From assembly GCA_024427265.1 (NCBI GenBank), contig JAKSVP010000001.1, positions 1 through 64,000 of the forward strand: a DNA stretch of 64,000 nucleotides. The letters are read 5' to 3'. Position 1 is the first letter of the stretch. Every line of letters starts with the position of its first letter. The notes beneath the pieces were generated by a model, which had not been told where the DNA came from, made no database searches, and was given only the letters and a program-made list of their open reading frames with translations. The position numbers and the translations under genes were made by a program. This document shows, piece by piece, positions 1-10,645 of the stretch. Origin of the DNA: Mycoplasmoidaceae bacterium. GTDB lineage: Bacteria > Bacillota_I > Bacilli_A > Mycoplasmatales > Mycoplasmoidaceae.

Positions 1-178
1 TTTTGAAATCTAATTCTAGGGTGTTGTAAACGAATTTATCAACACCATAGATTTCGTCATACTTCTCCAAATTAACGGCTTTGTTTCCACATGAAGCCAT
101 AGTGACTAATGGAGCAGCAACAGCAGAAAGTCCAGCTAATCCTACTAGGCCTCCTGTAAGTAATTTTTTGTTTTTCAT
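1..178 (-). CDS. Putative surface lipoprotein, N-terminal part only (runs off window)
   Basis: The first 59 residues of a reverse-strand gene are visible and the rest lies left of the window. The start MKNKKLL is followed by a hydrophobic stretch and a lipobox, TMASC, with the lipidated cysteine near residue 30. The protein should therefore be exported and lipid-anchored on the outer face of the membrane. The visible mature part (GNKAVNLEKYDEIYG) matches no family I recognise. A weak SD-like AGGGA lies shortly before the ATG, and a TATAAT box sits on the reverse strand at 197-202. It diverges from the lipoprotein gene at 250 across 71 bases. It belongs to the run of surface-protein genes extending to 12238. 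Confidence 0.8.
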   Translation of the reverse strand, partial: MKNKKLLTGGLVGLAGLSAVAAPLVTMASCGNKAVNLEKYDEIYGVDKFVYNTLELDFK

Positions 179-196
179 ATTTATCCCTACACAGTC

Positions 197-243
197 ATTA
201 TAAGCAATTATTTTTTACTAATGAAAAAATTAAAATATATAAT
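197..243. promoter_or_regulatory. Divergent promoter pair between two lipoprotein genes
   Basis: The 71-base gap between the ATGs at 178 (reverse) and 250 (forward) holds a reverse-strand TATAAT at 197-202 and a forward TATAAT at 238-243. The forward box ends 6 bases before the ATG at 250, so transcription would begin at or next to the start codon. The reverse box leaves a short leader with an AGGGA. No clear -35 boxes are visible. Confidence 0.55.
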
Positions 244-249
244 ATTTAT

Positions 250-2322
250 ATGAAAAAGCAACTAAAGTTTTTACTTTCTTTAGGAACAATTGCTAGTTTT
301 GTGTCAATATCGCCGTTAGCTGCCTGCCAACCTAGCGGGTTGTTTGTATCAACAAACAATTTTACTTTTTTAACAACAAACAGATTTATTGATATTCCGA
401 TTCAATTTAAAGATATACCTAACTCTGACGTTTATGTTGAAATTGAGAATGCTCCAGCCAACACCATTAGTTTAGAACAGAATTTATTTCATGTTTCCAC
501 AAGAAACATTAATCTACACATAAAATTAGATGATAGTGTTACAAGTGATTCATACATAAACTTTAATCTTGCTTTTTGAATAAAAAATACTAAAGGGAAG
601 CAAGGTGTTTTTAGACTATACGATTTTGTCTACTACTACCAAATAATTGATCCCGAAGTGGATGATTTAATATCTGTTCCACAAACAACATCTACATCTG
701 TGAATAAACACTTTTTCATGTACGACTTATATTTTGATCAAATCCCAGATAGTGAGACAGTTAAAGTGGAAATATTAGATGACACTTCTAGTAAGCTAAA
801 ACTTAGACAACAAGAATTCCCTATCGAAATTGGAACTGGCATTAAATCTAGAATTATTCTAGATTTAGATATTGGCATTTACCAAAACCAAGCCTTCCCA
901 TTTAACCTAAAATTTACATTCACAAACTCTAAACATAAACAACAACAAACAACTCTATATGGTTTTGTTGGATTTTTCATTAAAAAACAAGTAGATGAAA
1001 TACCAGATGAATATTTTCTTTTGTCTAAGATAGCAAACAAAAAAAGTAACGATGGTGAGGACCAATACGCATTAAAAGGAATCAAAGAAGGCGTAGATCC
1101 TCGTGACTTAGTATCATACACCAAACTAGTTATACCAGACAATGTTGTCACAATCGACCAAGACGCATTTGAAAACCATGATATGTTTCCAAACATTATT
1201 GGACTAACTATTCCCAATAGTGTTGAGGACATTGGTGCGGGTGCGTTCGGTGGACTTGATAACATAAATGAAATAGATTTATCTAGTTATGAAGAATTAC
1301 CACAATGAGCAACAGAGGGTGACAAAAGAGATATATTTAGTACAAACATGACATTTCAATTTGGTTTTGTTTGGACAAGTAGTAATTTAAATATTAGCGA
1401 AATGTTGTGAGAAAAAGGACTACCAAATCATTGAAATGACTATTCTGATGAATGTGTGACTGGAAAAGATTTCTACACATTTAATGATGAAGGCACAGAG
1501 ATTACAGGAATTTCAGAAGACGGGCTGGATCGTCTTGAAGAAATTAAAGTAATCAAAATTCCAGATAATGTTAAACACATAGCGCCCGATGTTTTTGCTC
1601 CAATGAAAACAAGACCATTTGTTGGTGAAGAAGGACTAGAGACAAGATTGTTATTTTTGAATGGAAATCTTGAAACTTTATCACGAAACACATTTAAAAA
1701 TGTAGGTATTTCAGGACCGATTATTATAAAATCACCTTACATATCAACACTTCCCGAATCAGCATTTGAAGATTGCAGTGTGTATGACGACCCGTTGATT
1801 ACAGGGGTGAAAGAAGATAGTAATAAATCAATTTATTTTATTCAATGTAATAACTTAACTTTGATTAGTAATTACGCATTTTCTATGACAAAAGCATCTA
1901 ACGATGAATTATCATTACCGCACAACATTAAACAAATAGGCGATCTTGCTTTTGAAAGTTGTTCATATAAAACTATTACAATACCACAAAGTGTTTCACA
2001 AATTGGCACTTATGCTTTTGCTGACATTTATTCTGAATCACCCAAAAAAAGACTATCTAAGATAGATTTATCTGATTATGATGAAATATTAAATCCTGAG
2101 GAAGAAGAAAGTCAACAAACATACATTCCATCATGACTAGTTGCTACAGACTCATTTACATTTTTAAATGCTTGTGCAGATAGTGGTGTTGTAATATTGT
2201 CCAACGAAATAAAAAAAGAAGTTGAAGATAATAACGAAAACTGAAATGACTGAGTTAAGAAGATAAAAAAGAACCATGGGATTCCCATGAATAACGACAA
2301 ATGAAAGTTTGAATGTTCTTAA
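250..2322 (+). CDS. Exported lipoprotein with beta-rich repeats and BspA-type leucine-rich repeats
   Basis: A 690-residue protein with in-frame TGA(Trp) codons. The signal peptide ends in lipobox LAAC (Cys near residue 26). Residues about 35-235 hold two copies of a beta-rich unit of about 110 residues that also occurs in the proteins at 4338-5825 and 10646-12238 (core strands at residues 88 and 202). From about residue 290 there are BspA/LRR_5-type repeats with the typical pattern IPxxVxxIxxxAF (for example IPDNVVTIDQDAF, IPNSVEDIGAGAF). Two repeat blocks each end in a tryptophan-containing cap starting with DLSxY (1270-1447 and 2059-2322). The likely role is surface adhesion or host interaction, as known for BspA proteins, but the ligand is unknown. 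No SD is seen; TATAAT lies 6 bases upstream. It ends one base before the stop of the convergent gene. Confidence 0.85.
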
Positions 2323-2323
2323 T

Positions 2324-4309
2324 TTAGATGCCAAATACTGGACAGAATGCTGATGTAGCACCATCAGATCAATTTCATTTTCTGGAACCATCTTCATTGT
2401 CAACCCAATAGATGTGTGGTTCATGACCATATGCAGTATCATGCATACCAGTGGTTCTTAAGAAATATCAGTTTTCAGTTACTTTACTTGTATCTATTTC
2501 TTTAGCAGTAAGGCGTTTTGTAAAAGATTTTAGTGATTTGTAGCCCTCATCATCCTTTTTTTTATCTTCATAATACGCATATCTTTTACCCTCAGGTCCA
2601 GCGTAAAATGGATCTTGACTATCAGAAGGAGGTTCATCTCCCATGGCTTCCCATAGACTCATTGGCCAAAAATAATTTGGATATGTTTTCATTTCTGGAT
2701 CATCAGCCACACCACCATGTACCGGCATTTCAATTAGACACTCTCTAATGAGAGGCATCACAATCACTCCTGAATCTTCATCTCTCTTGAAAAGAGAATC
2801 ACAATTAAAATCTTCTAGGGCATATGATCGGGCTAGACAATATGATTCATAATACTGAGTTTCATATTGAGAGGGGTGGGCTTCAGTTCAAGGTGTATAA
2901 CCAATAGGCTTTTGAAATTCAAACGAGAAATCAGTTTTTACTTCTTCTTTTATTTGTGAAGAAGGATTCAAAGCTAAATAGCTATCGTGATCAAAGTCAA
3001 TAAGTCTAGCTCAGTTAATCACGGAACCATTATGTGTTACTTTTTTATAATCACCAACTTGAAAACATTTTTTTGCTTCCCTTAACTCGATTGAAGTAAA
3101 AGCATCATTATCAGAGATAGATGATAAGACAGATCAACTAATAATATCTGATATTTCTCCGCCTAACACATTAATTTTTATATCTCTGTCACAATATTTT
3201 GCAGGTATTGTCATTTCATTGTTAGACAACGAACAATCATTTATGATGTTATCACCATCATAAATAATTTCTAAGTCAGATTTTTTTAAATATTTATGTG
3301 TTGGAAAATCTCTATCACCAATTTTATAAGTAGAAGAGACAAATCTGAATCTGTGAGTTTGTCCATGAGTAATTCTATGTGAGGCTAAAGTGAAACCAGT
3401 ACCTATTGTGTGAGCCATAGTTACATCATGGTATAACCCCACACTTAATTTTAAAGTTGCTGAAGCAGCCACTATTTCTTCGCCATCTTCAAAGAAAAGT
3501 GCTTCGGCAGTAAGAGTGCCCGTACCAGTTTTATCGTTGGTTTTTACTTCCCCAGTGTTTTCATCAATAGTTGCAATTTCTGGATTATCAAATGATCAAC
3601 GTATTTTCTTATAAGCTTTTTCTGGTTTAAGGTTAACATCGTATGTCTCTGTTTCATTGGCATTTAATTCAGCAGGACCCACAATTGTTATTGATTCTGG
3701 CTTTGCATCAATGATTTTAACTGCTTTGCTGCCTTGTATTCTATCATCAACTTTACTAATAGCAGTAATTGTAACATCACCAGTTCCATATGTTTTCATA
3801 TCGCCATTAGGCATAATAGAAGCAATGCCTGGAGCACTACTTTTTCATATTACATCAGCTGTTGCAAAAGCTGGTTCAACCGTTGCTGTATAACTTACAG
3901 TTGTATCTACAACAACTTGGTCAGGTCCGTTAACTGTAATGCTTGTTGGAGCAGGAGGATTTACTATTACTTGAAAGCTAGAGCAAATAGAAGTGTCACT
4001 ATTTAATGTAGCTATTACTGAAAATGTTCCAATAGCCGATGGTGTAAATTGACCATCAGCAGTAATGTGTCCCGCTTCAGGATTAGAAAGCGACCATGAC
4101 ACTTCAGTATCGTTTCCATTTGATCTAACTTCAGCAGTATATTGATAAGTTGTACCAACATCAAGTCTTCTTGGACCTGTAATAAAAATATCTACAGAAT
4201 TATGTAATTTTAGTTTTAATGAATTTGAATTTGTGCATGACGATAAAGAAATAGGCCCCACTAAAAGAGACGCTGCGGTTATGCTTTTTAAAATTCATTT
4301 CATTTTCAT
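2324..4309 (-). CDS. Lipoprotein with three Big2-like Ig domains and a DUF6273-like C-terminal domain
   Basis: A 661-residue reverse-strand protein. The signal peptide ends in lipobox SLSSC (Cys25). Three bacterial Ig-like (Big_2) units follow at about residues 38-115, 120-200 and 204-290, each opening with an ITxxGPxxL motif and spaced 82-84 residues apart. From about residue 400 the protein resembles DUF6273: CFQVGDYKKV, then WARLIDFDHD, and a C-terminal end in GATSAFCPVFGI. In other bacteria this domain often follows Ig repeats in surface proteins; its function is not established. A reverse TATAAT (4314-4319) lies 4 bases before the ATG at 4309 and 10 before a second in-frame ATG at 4303, so either could be the true start. 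It ends one base from the convergent gene's stop. Confidence 0.82.
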
Positions 4310-4337
4310 AATCATTATACCCTAATTATTTATTGAG

Positions 4338-5825
4338 TTAAGCTAACTCAGTGTAATTTAAATTGCACTCAATTTCATCAGTATAAGTTAGATTACTTTG
4401 TTGGTCTTTCACTTGGAATTTTACAACAAATGTATACCAACCATAAGGTAATGGTTCACCACTTGACCTGTATACGTTAAAGGTTGTTGTAAATTTATTA
4501 TCTCCTGTTTCGCTAGGAGTAATAAATGACACAATTGGCTCAACCACATCATCAGGTCAAGCACCAGATTTAGAAATTATTATAGGGTTATCTAAAATAT
4601 CAAACGATGAATCAAATTTATCAAGTCAAATTAAGTTTTGAGCTTCAATTTTTGTATATTGAACTTCATCCGCATCAACTAAGTTGTCTGCTTCCACATG
4701 CATTTCGTGTGTGTCAATTGCAGGAGCTGTGTAGAAACTATATTTAGAGTCATCTAAAATTGAATATCTAACAGGATCGTTATTATATTCTAGTGTTATA
4801 CCAACATCCCAATTTGTATATTGTTTAACTGGCTCTCGTGTTTTAAATTTAACACTGAGTGAATAATCGGTTGTCTGGATTCCAGTTTGATGGAATTGAC
4901 TATTAGTAATTTCCCATGTTGGAACACCAGAAAAATCGATTTTATATTTGTTGTCATCCTCATTGAATGGAGCGTGCAAAAAATAGAAATCTTCTGTCGT
5001 TACTCATTCGTTTGCTTCCTCATTAGTAGGGAAACATCTCATTGACTTTTTTTCTTTTTCAATCATCACAGGTTTATAAGTTATAGAAAAATCAGACGAT
5101 GTATATATTACTTGACCATTGTATGACATGTCAATCTTAAGTTTATAGTCAGTAGCATAAGGGTTAAATGCATCAACACTAATTTGCAAGTAGAATCATT
5201 GCCCTGTGGCATGTGTATCTACAAATATATCAGTAAATGCTATACCTGTTAATTGAGTAACAGATATATCTAAATCTGAAGGTTTAATATTTTTATCAGT
5301 TAAAATGAACTTATCAGTAACAGTATATGACTCGCTATCATTTAAGTCAAACATGTCATATTGCTTTTTGTCAGGTTCAACTATTAATTTATCTGGTAAA
5401 TATTGACCAATTAAATCTTGAGTCACAAAATGTTGTTTTTTTGATTGAATAGTACAATCGAATTCTAGATTAAATCAAGCAATATCAGAAAAAAGAGGTA
5501 AAGTTGCATTTGTTATAGACACTTCAATTGAGAAGGATTTATTAGGAGCAATAGTAGAAGCATCAGTAACTTTTAATTGTAGCTCTGTTGCTTGCCCGCT
5601 CATAGTTATAGATACGTTATCAAATTTGTTGTCTTTAGGCCTTCATCCAAGCCAAATAAAATCATATTTTACTTTTCTATCAACAAAAGTTTGTGATTTT
5701 GCCACTTCTTCGATTTGTGGTCCAGTTGGAATGTCTTCTTCTTTACTACAAGAAGTAACAACAAGAGTAGATAGGGGGATGCTACCAACACAAAGGGTTG
5801 TCAATGCTTTTAATATTTTATTCAT
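4338..5825 (-). CDS. Lipoprotein made of about four tandem beta-rich repeats of unknown family
   Basis: A 495-residue protein; lipobox VVTSC (Cys26) follows a hydrophobic signal. The mature part has four related units of about 110-126 residues. Each has a core strand such as FSIEVSITNA (near 99), FYLQISVDAF (near 211), YSLSVKF (near 321) or FTTTFNVY (near 447), followed some ten residues later by a second strand with a Tyr or Trp and a closing F-x-I-x-Y-type strand. There are no leucine-rich repeats. I do not recognise the domain; a beta-sandwich fold is my guess. It is the last gene of a four-gene reverse-strand operon, and its ATG overlaps the stop of the preceding gene by 8 bases. A strong SD (GGAGGG) lies inside that upstream gene, so translation is probably coupled. 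Confidence 0.8.
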
Positions 5826-7092
5826 TGTTATCTCCCTCCTGTGCAACTTCAATAATTTTTCAAGAATGTTGGTCAATAACTAAACCTGATTTATCAAAAA
5901 AACTTTTTCAATCATCAGAGAATGCAAAGTTGTGTGCTACATATATTGTTCCACTCTCACTAACATTGTTAAAAATACCACGACCGGTTCATTTCGGTGC
6001 ACCAATATTTGGTGTATATTTACTAAAATCGATACAACGCAAATTTGTGCAATATGCAAAAGCAGTGTTGTCAACATTAACAATTACGTTAGGATCAAAT
6101 GATATTGAGCTGATAGAACATGATGCGAAAGCATCAATACCAATAGAGTGAGTATTAAATTTAGGTAATCACGGTTGTATTTTTAAATCTATATTTTGTC
6201 AGAAACAACGGTCACCAATACTTGTAAACTCGATATCTCTTGAGAAGTCCTGAAGGACATTGCAAGAGTAGAAAGCGTCATTCCCAAGTGATATTGACAT
6301 ACCATCTCTTGGTACGTAAATTTTTTGTAAACCAGTACACATTTGGAAAGCTTCATCACCAATTGAGGTTAATGAAGAAGGAATATGAACAGATGTTAAT
6401 GATGAACAACCCTCGAATGTTGCTTTTTGGATTGTATACAAACCTATTACATATTGCATATTAACATTTTGTAAATTGCTGCATTCAGCAAAGGCAAATT
6501 GGCCAAGATGACGTAAATCTTTACTAAAAATTATGTCCCCTGAAATTCATGACTTATAAAATGCTCATCCACCTATGGATTGTAAATAAATGTATCATTT
6601 ATCGTCAATGCGACCATTAGTTTTAACATGTATTGTAGTGCATGGAGTTTCACTAAATGCAAAATTACCAATATTTTTAGGATATCTATGAAAAATTACA
6701 TCATTTAAATTGTGGCAACAATAAAAACATTCATCAGGTATAGTGTCAATAAAGTCATTTAATTCTATAGATTCAGCAAGTCATAAATTTTCACTAAAAC
6801 ACTTAGGTCCTAGTAACACTTTGTAATGATGTCCATGGTAATTAACATAGTTAGGAAGAACTAGACGTAAAAATCTTACACCAGTTGCATCATTATATGT
6901 AACTGTTTTATTTTTTGTATTAACCGTATAAGAGTCTGGATAAAAACGACCATCAACAACTCCTTCTCAGTCAGATGCATCAATTGAGTATGCTTTTTCT
7001 GAACAACTAGATAGGGAAAAACATGGAATCACAGATAAGGGCATTGAAATGAAAGTTATTACCGAAGCTTTTAATAATTTAAACTTTTTCAT
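5818..7092 (-). CDS. Exported BspA-type leucine-rich-repeat lipoprotein
   Basis: A 424-residue protein. The signal peptide ends in lipobox SLSSC (Cys30). The mature part is mostly LRR_5/BspA repeats, for example IPSSLTSIGDEAF, LRHLGQFAF and FTSIGDRCF. The C-terminal 65 or so residues are the cap module shared with the other repeat proteins here: DFSKY, then W, then GTIYV, then DDWKSFF and SGLVIDQHSWKII. It probably displays a repeat solenoid on the cell surface for adhesion. It is third in the reverse-strand operon 10608-4338. Its ATG lies one base after the upstream stop (TAA-T-ATG) and no own promoter is evident. It has many in-frame TGA(Trp) codons and I read it through without a TAA or TAG. 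Confidence 0.85.
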
Positions 7093-7093
7093 A

Positions 7094-8341
7094 TTAAATT
7101 CAATCAAGATAGAAATCACACAGACAAGCTAGTCCCTTATATACCTTGTCATACACTCTCATTGTTAATAATTTAAAGTTAGCAAAATCTCAATAATCAG
7201 CAGTATGAACTTTTTTATTTAAATCGAATTCATAATAAAAGTCAATTTTATAAATTTTATAGTGATCGAATTCTCTTTGAACTTCTTGAATATCAGCACC
7301 AAATTTAAAACATTTCTTAATTTCTGGATCTAAGCTAGTGTTTAGATCAAAAGCGAAATCAAAGTTAGGCATTTCGTATTTTCCATACGAGCAATAGATT
7401 GATTTCAAACATCCAGAATGAACACCCGAAGTTCTTACCGCAGGACAATATAAGAATGAAGAATAAGTTCCCGGTGTAACTAAATCAATTGAATGAGGAT
7501 CATCATCTTTAGGTGAATAAGTGATAACACCTTGGTTTTCTTCAATAGGTGGTTGTCATGTATTAAAATGAATAGTTAAACAAATGCGTGGATCACAAGC
7601 AAAGTATACTTTGATTGCATCAAACAAAAGAGTACAGTTATAAACACGGAAATCAGGGATAGTGGTTGTTCAATTATTATCAGTGTAATCTTCTCAATCG
7701 ATTGCATGGTCAGGATTAGTTGGTCCATCCAAATGGAAACGCATATATTGACTACTATCACTTGTTATTAGTGGAACAAATTGGATTGGTGACGTAAAAC
7801 CTTCAGGTCTAGGTCTTGTGTCCATTTCAAATAAATCTATAGGTTTTTCATTAGTATATTCAAATTCACTTGTTTGGATTATATTAACAGATGTTTGTTG
7901 TCCGTCACGATCCAGACATTGAATTTCATTATTGGCAAAGCCACTGAATGGTGAATCAGAATAAGGAACTATATACAAATACATGAAATTAAAAATTTCA
8001 GGAAGATCTACTATTGTTGCTTTGACTGCAATTCTAGTTGCATTTGCAACTTTAACAGTAGATGCGACAGAAAGCAATCCATTTTGGTCAATTGTCACGC
8101 CATCAAATGGGCATTCTAAAATTTCTCATTGAATGTTTTCAACTTGTCTTGTTTTACTTGGATAAACAATGGCTTTAATAATTGTAGATTGAGATGGCAT
8201 CAAGCACTTTACATTAGATACCAAAACAATCTCTTCAACGCCCTTGTTTGGTCTACAAGATCCTACAATCCCAATTGTAGAGCATACCAGAGACAATGTA
8301 GGTAGACAAATTAATTTTTTTAAATGTTTCATTAATTTCAT
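7094..8341 (-). CDS. Lipoprotein with an N-terminal Big2-like domain, remainder unknown
   Basis: A 415-residue protein with lipobox GIVGSC (Cys29). Residues about 33-135 look like one Big_2 Ig-like domain: VENIQWEI, then VTIDQNGLLSVAS and RIAVKATIV, as in Big_2 (W..., vD..Gvvtavs, ...itat). The remaining 280 residues (for example IYCSYGKYEMPNFDF and FKFGADIQEV) match nothing I recognise and contain neither LRRs nor the beta repeat of the neighbours. It is second in the operon; an AGGAGG SD lies 4 bases before the ATG, and a second in-frame ATG is at 8332. The SD overlaps the end of the upstream LRR gene (TAG at 8350-8352). Confidence 0.78.
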
Positions 8342-8349
8342 ACCGCCTC

Positions 8350-10608
8350 CTACTCTATCTCATCTGGGTAGATGACCTTTCATTTAGACTCAGGTAATCC
8401 ATGAGCAACCAAATACTCTTTTCACTCTTCTTTAGAAGTGTTGTAATTTACAATAACAGAACCTTCACCTGAAACTTTAAATGAATCTGATGATACTAGT
8501 CATTCATATTCGTTGGGGATTTTTTGATAGTCTGTTAAATTTATTCAAGCAAGACTACTATTATCAGCAAACGCTAAAGGTTTAATTGTACCTAAAAATT
8601 GTTTTAATTTTAATTCAATTACACTTACTGACTTTAATGCACCACTACCAATGTAATTAATAGTAGATGGAATAATAAGACAGTTAGTAGATAGAAGCTT
8701 GCAGCCATTGAAAGCATTATCACCTAAATATTTCAATGATCTAGGCAAAGCAAAATCTCCTCTCATATTGCTACAGCCATAAAAAGCTTCATTATCAATT
8801 TTAGTTAAAGAATTAGGTCATGAAAATGATGCTCTTAAACCTGTGTCATTTTTGAAGGCTTCTTTACCTATAGTTTGTAAACCTAAATTCAAATTAAGTG
8901 TTCATTCACTATCAGGATATTGCGCCTTAGTTAGCATGTTTTGAAAAGCATAATCATTAATGGTTTCAGTTCTATCTTGGAAAGTAAGAGTATTAAATTG
9001 AGTTATTTTATTTAAACCTAACGTACTAAAACCTTGAGCGATCTGCTTATTGTGTGAATAAGCAATATATTCATCTAGGGAGTCAACACTCTCACCATCA
9101 ATAATGCCTCAGTGTTCACTATCGATAGTCAGCCCCATTTCACCAAGAAGGTCTTCTCATTCATCTTTACGAGTATCTTTTGGATTCAAAAGTATTACTC
9201 CACTTTTATCAAATCCGTCAAAAGGAGGCAAAGCTTGGAATTCAGTTCATTGTCTAGGAAGCGTTGTAGAGTCATCAAAGTTTTGAAGGTCTAATATATG
9301 AACACCATCACAACCTTCAAAAGCACCATCTAAAATATCAATTGTGCTTGGCGACAATGTTATTTTTGAAAGACTATAACAATTATAAAAAGCAGCTTCG
9401 GGGATTGTGCTGGCTTCGATATTTAGATTACCTTTCAAACCACTGCAACCGAAAAATGCACCCGGACTAATCTCGGTTATTTTTGTTCAATCATTAACAC
9501 CAACTAGTCCATCGCAATTTGAAAAAGCAAAATCGCCAATTTCAATAAAACTTCCTTGAATTTCTAGAGATAATTCACAATTAGATATTTTTCCAGGTAA
9601 CACAAGTATTTGTGGGAATTTGTGAGAATCCTCTGCGAAAGCATATTTACCAATTCTATTTACATTTGCAGGGATGGACAAGACATTGTATTTTGATAAA
9701 TCTACTTCCTCTCCTGATTTTCAACCTCTTAGAATTATTTTGCCAAGTTCTTCGCCCTCAGTTCCTTCTTCAATATTAAGCTTGTATTCAGGGATTGGTC
9801 TATAAGTTTCTGTAGAAACTATGTTAAATTGCATTGATGCTACAGAACTTTTTAGTTCTTGTCTTGTCATAAGAACATTGTCTCAAATGTCTAATGAGTC
9901 AAGTTTTGTGTTAACCAAAACTTGTTTAACACCTGAAAAATCTATACCAACAGATTGGAAAGCCGATTTGTATGAATACATTCAAATTGGAACATCTTCA
10001 TATTTTGTTAAATCTATTGTACGAACGTTTGTGCAACTTGCAAATGCAAAGTCACCAACTGTCTCTAAAGAAGATGGTAGCACTAATTTTTGATCAAGAG
10101 ATTTGCAATTGTAAAAAGCTCTATCTCCCACTTCTGTCAATAAATCTGGTAAAACTAAATCTCCAGTAAAACTACAATATTCAAAACAATGAGCACCGAC
10201 GGATTGCAATCTGCAAACTTCACCACCAATAGAACGGAACACTATTTCAGTTAGACCAGAACAACGGAAAAAAGAATAATTACCTATCTTGTGTAATTGT
10301 TGGGGGATTATAAGGGTAGATACATCACAGCTAATACCATCAAACATATAAGCAAAAGCGTAATCACCAATTTCGGTTACGTTTGATGGTATGTTCATAA
10401 TTGTATAATGTCCAGTATAAATATCGCTTTGCTTTATGTTGTCTTTAAAACCGAGTAATTTGCCATTTTCAATCTTATAGAATTGTTCAGGTATTTCATC
10501 ATTGTCTGCATTATTAAAAGAATCTAGTATGGCACTAGTTATTATTTGTGGAGTTATACAAACAGGTGCTGCTATACAACTAAATAAAGCTATTTTACTT
10601 AATCTCAT
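8350..10608 (-). CDS. Large exported BspA-type leucine-rich-repeat protein with three repeat blocks
   Basis: A 752-residue protein and the largest repeat protein of the locus. The N-terminus has a hydrophobic signal (ALFSCIAAPVC), but the lipobox is poor, so it may be secreted or anchored differently. BspA/LRR_5 repeats such as IPSNVTEIGDYAF, LPSSLETVGDFAF and LPRSLKYLGDNAF form three blocks. Each block ends in the same cap module: DLTKYEDVPIW near 10015, DLQNFDD near 9300 and NLTDYQKIP near 8544, followed by a G-x-V-x-V strand and W-x3-L. This looks like internal triplication of a block plus cap. It heads the four-gene reverse operon down to 4338. The promoter lies in the 37-base gap shared with the divergent gene at 10646. 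A role in adhesion is inferred from the family. Confidence 0.85.
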
Positions 10609-10645
10609 TTTTTCAATATAATTATTATATAAAAAATATACAAAT
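10609..10645. promoter_or_regulatory. Compact 37-base divergent promoter region
   Basis: Only 37 bases separate two opposing ATGs. On the reverse strand there is TATAAT at 10624-10629 and TATATT at 10615-10620, the latter 6 bases from the ATG at 10608. On the forward strand TATAAA at 10628-10633 precedes the ATG at 10646 by 12 bases. The two RNA polymerase sites must overlap. No SD is present for either gene. Confidence 0.45.

Noticed and set aside
8350..10608. LRR gene as a fusion artefact of three genes
   Set aside because: The reading frame is continuous without TAA or TAG through all the gaps I read, and no internal SD or promoter marks separate starts. Internal triplication explains the three blocks.
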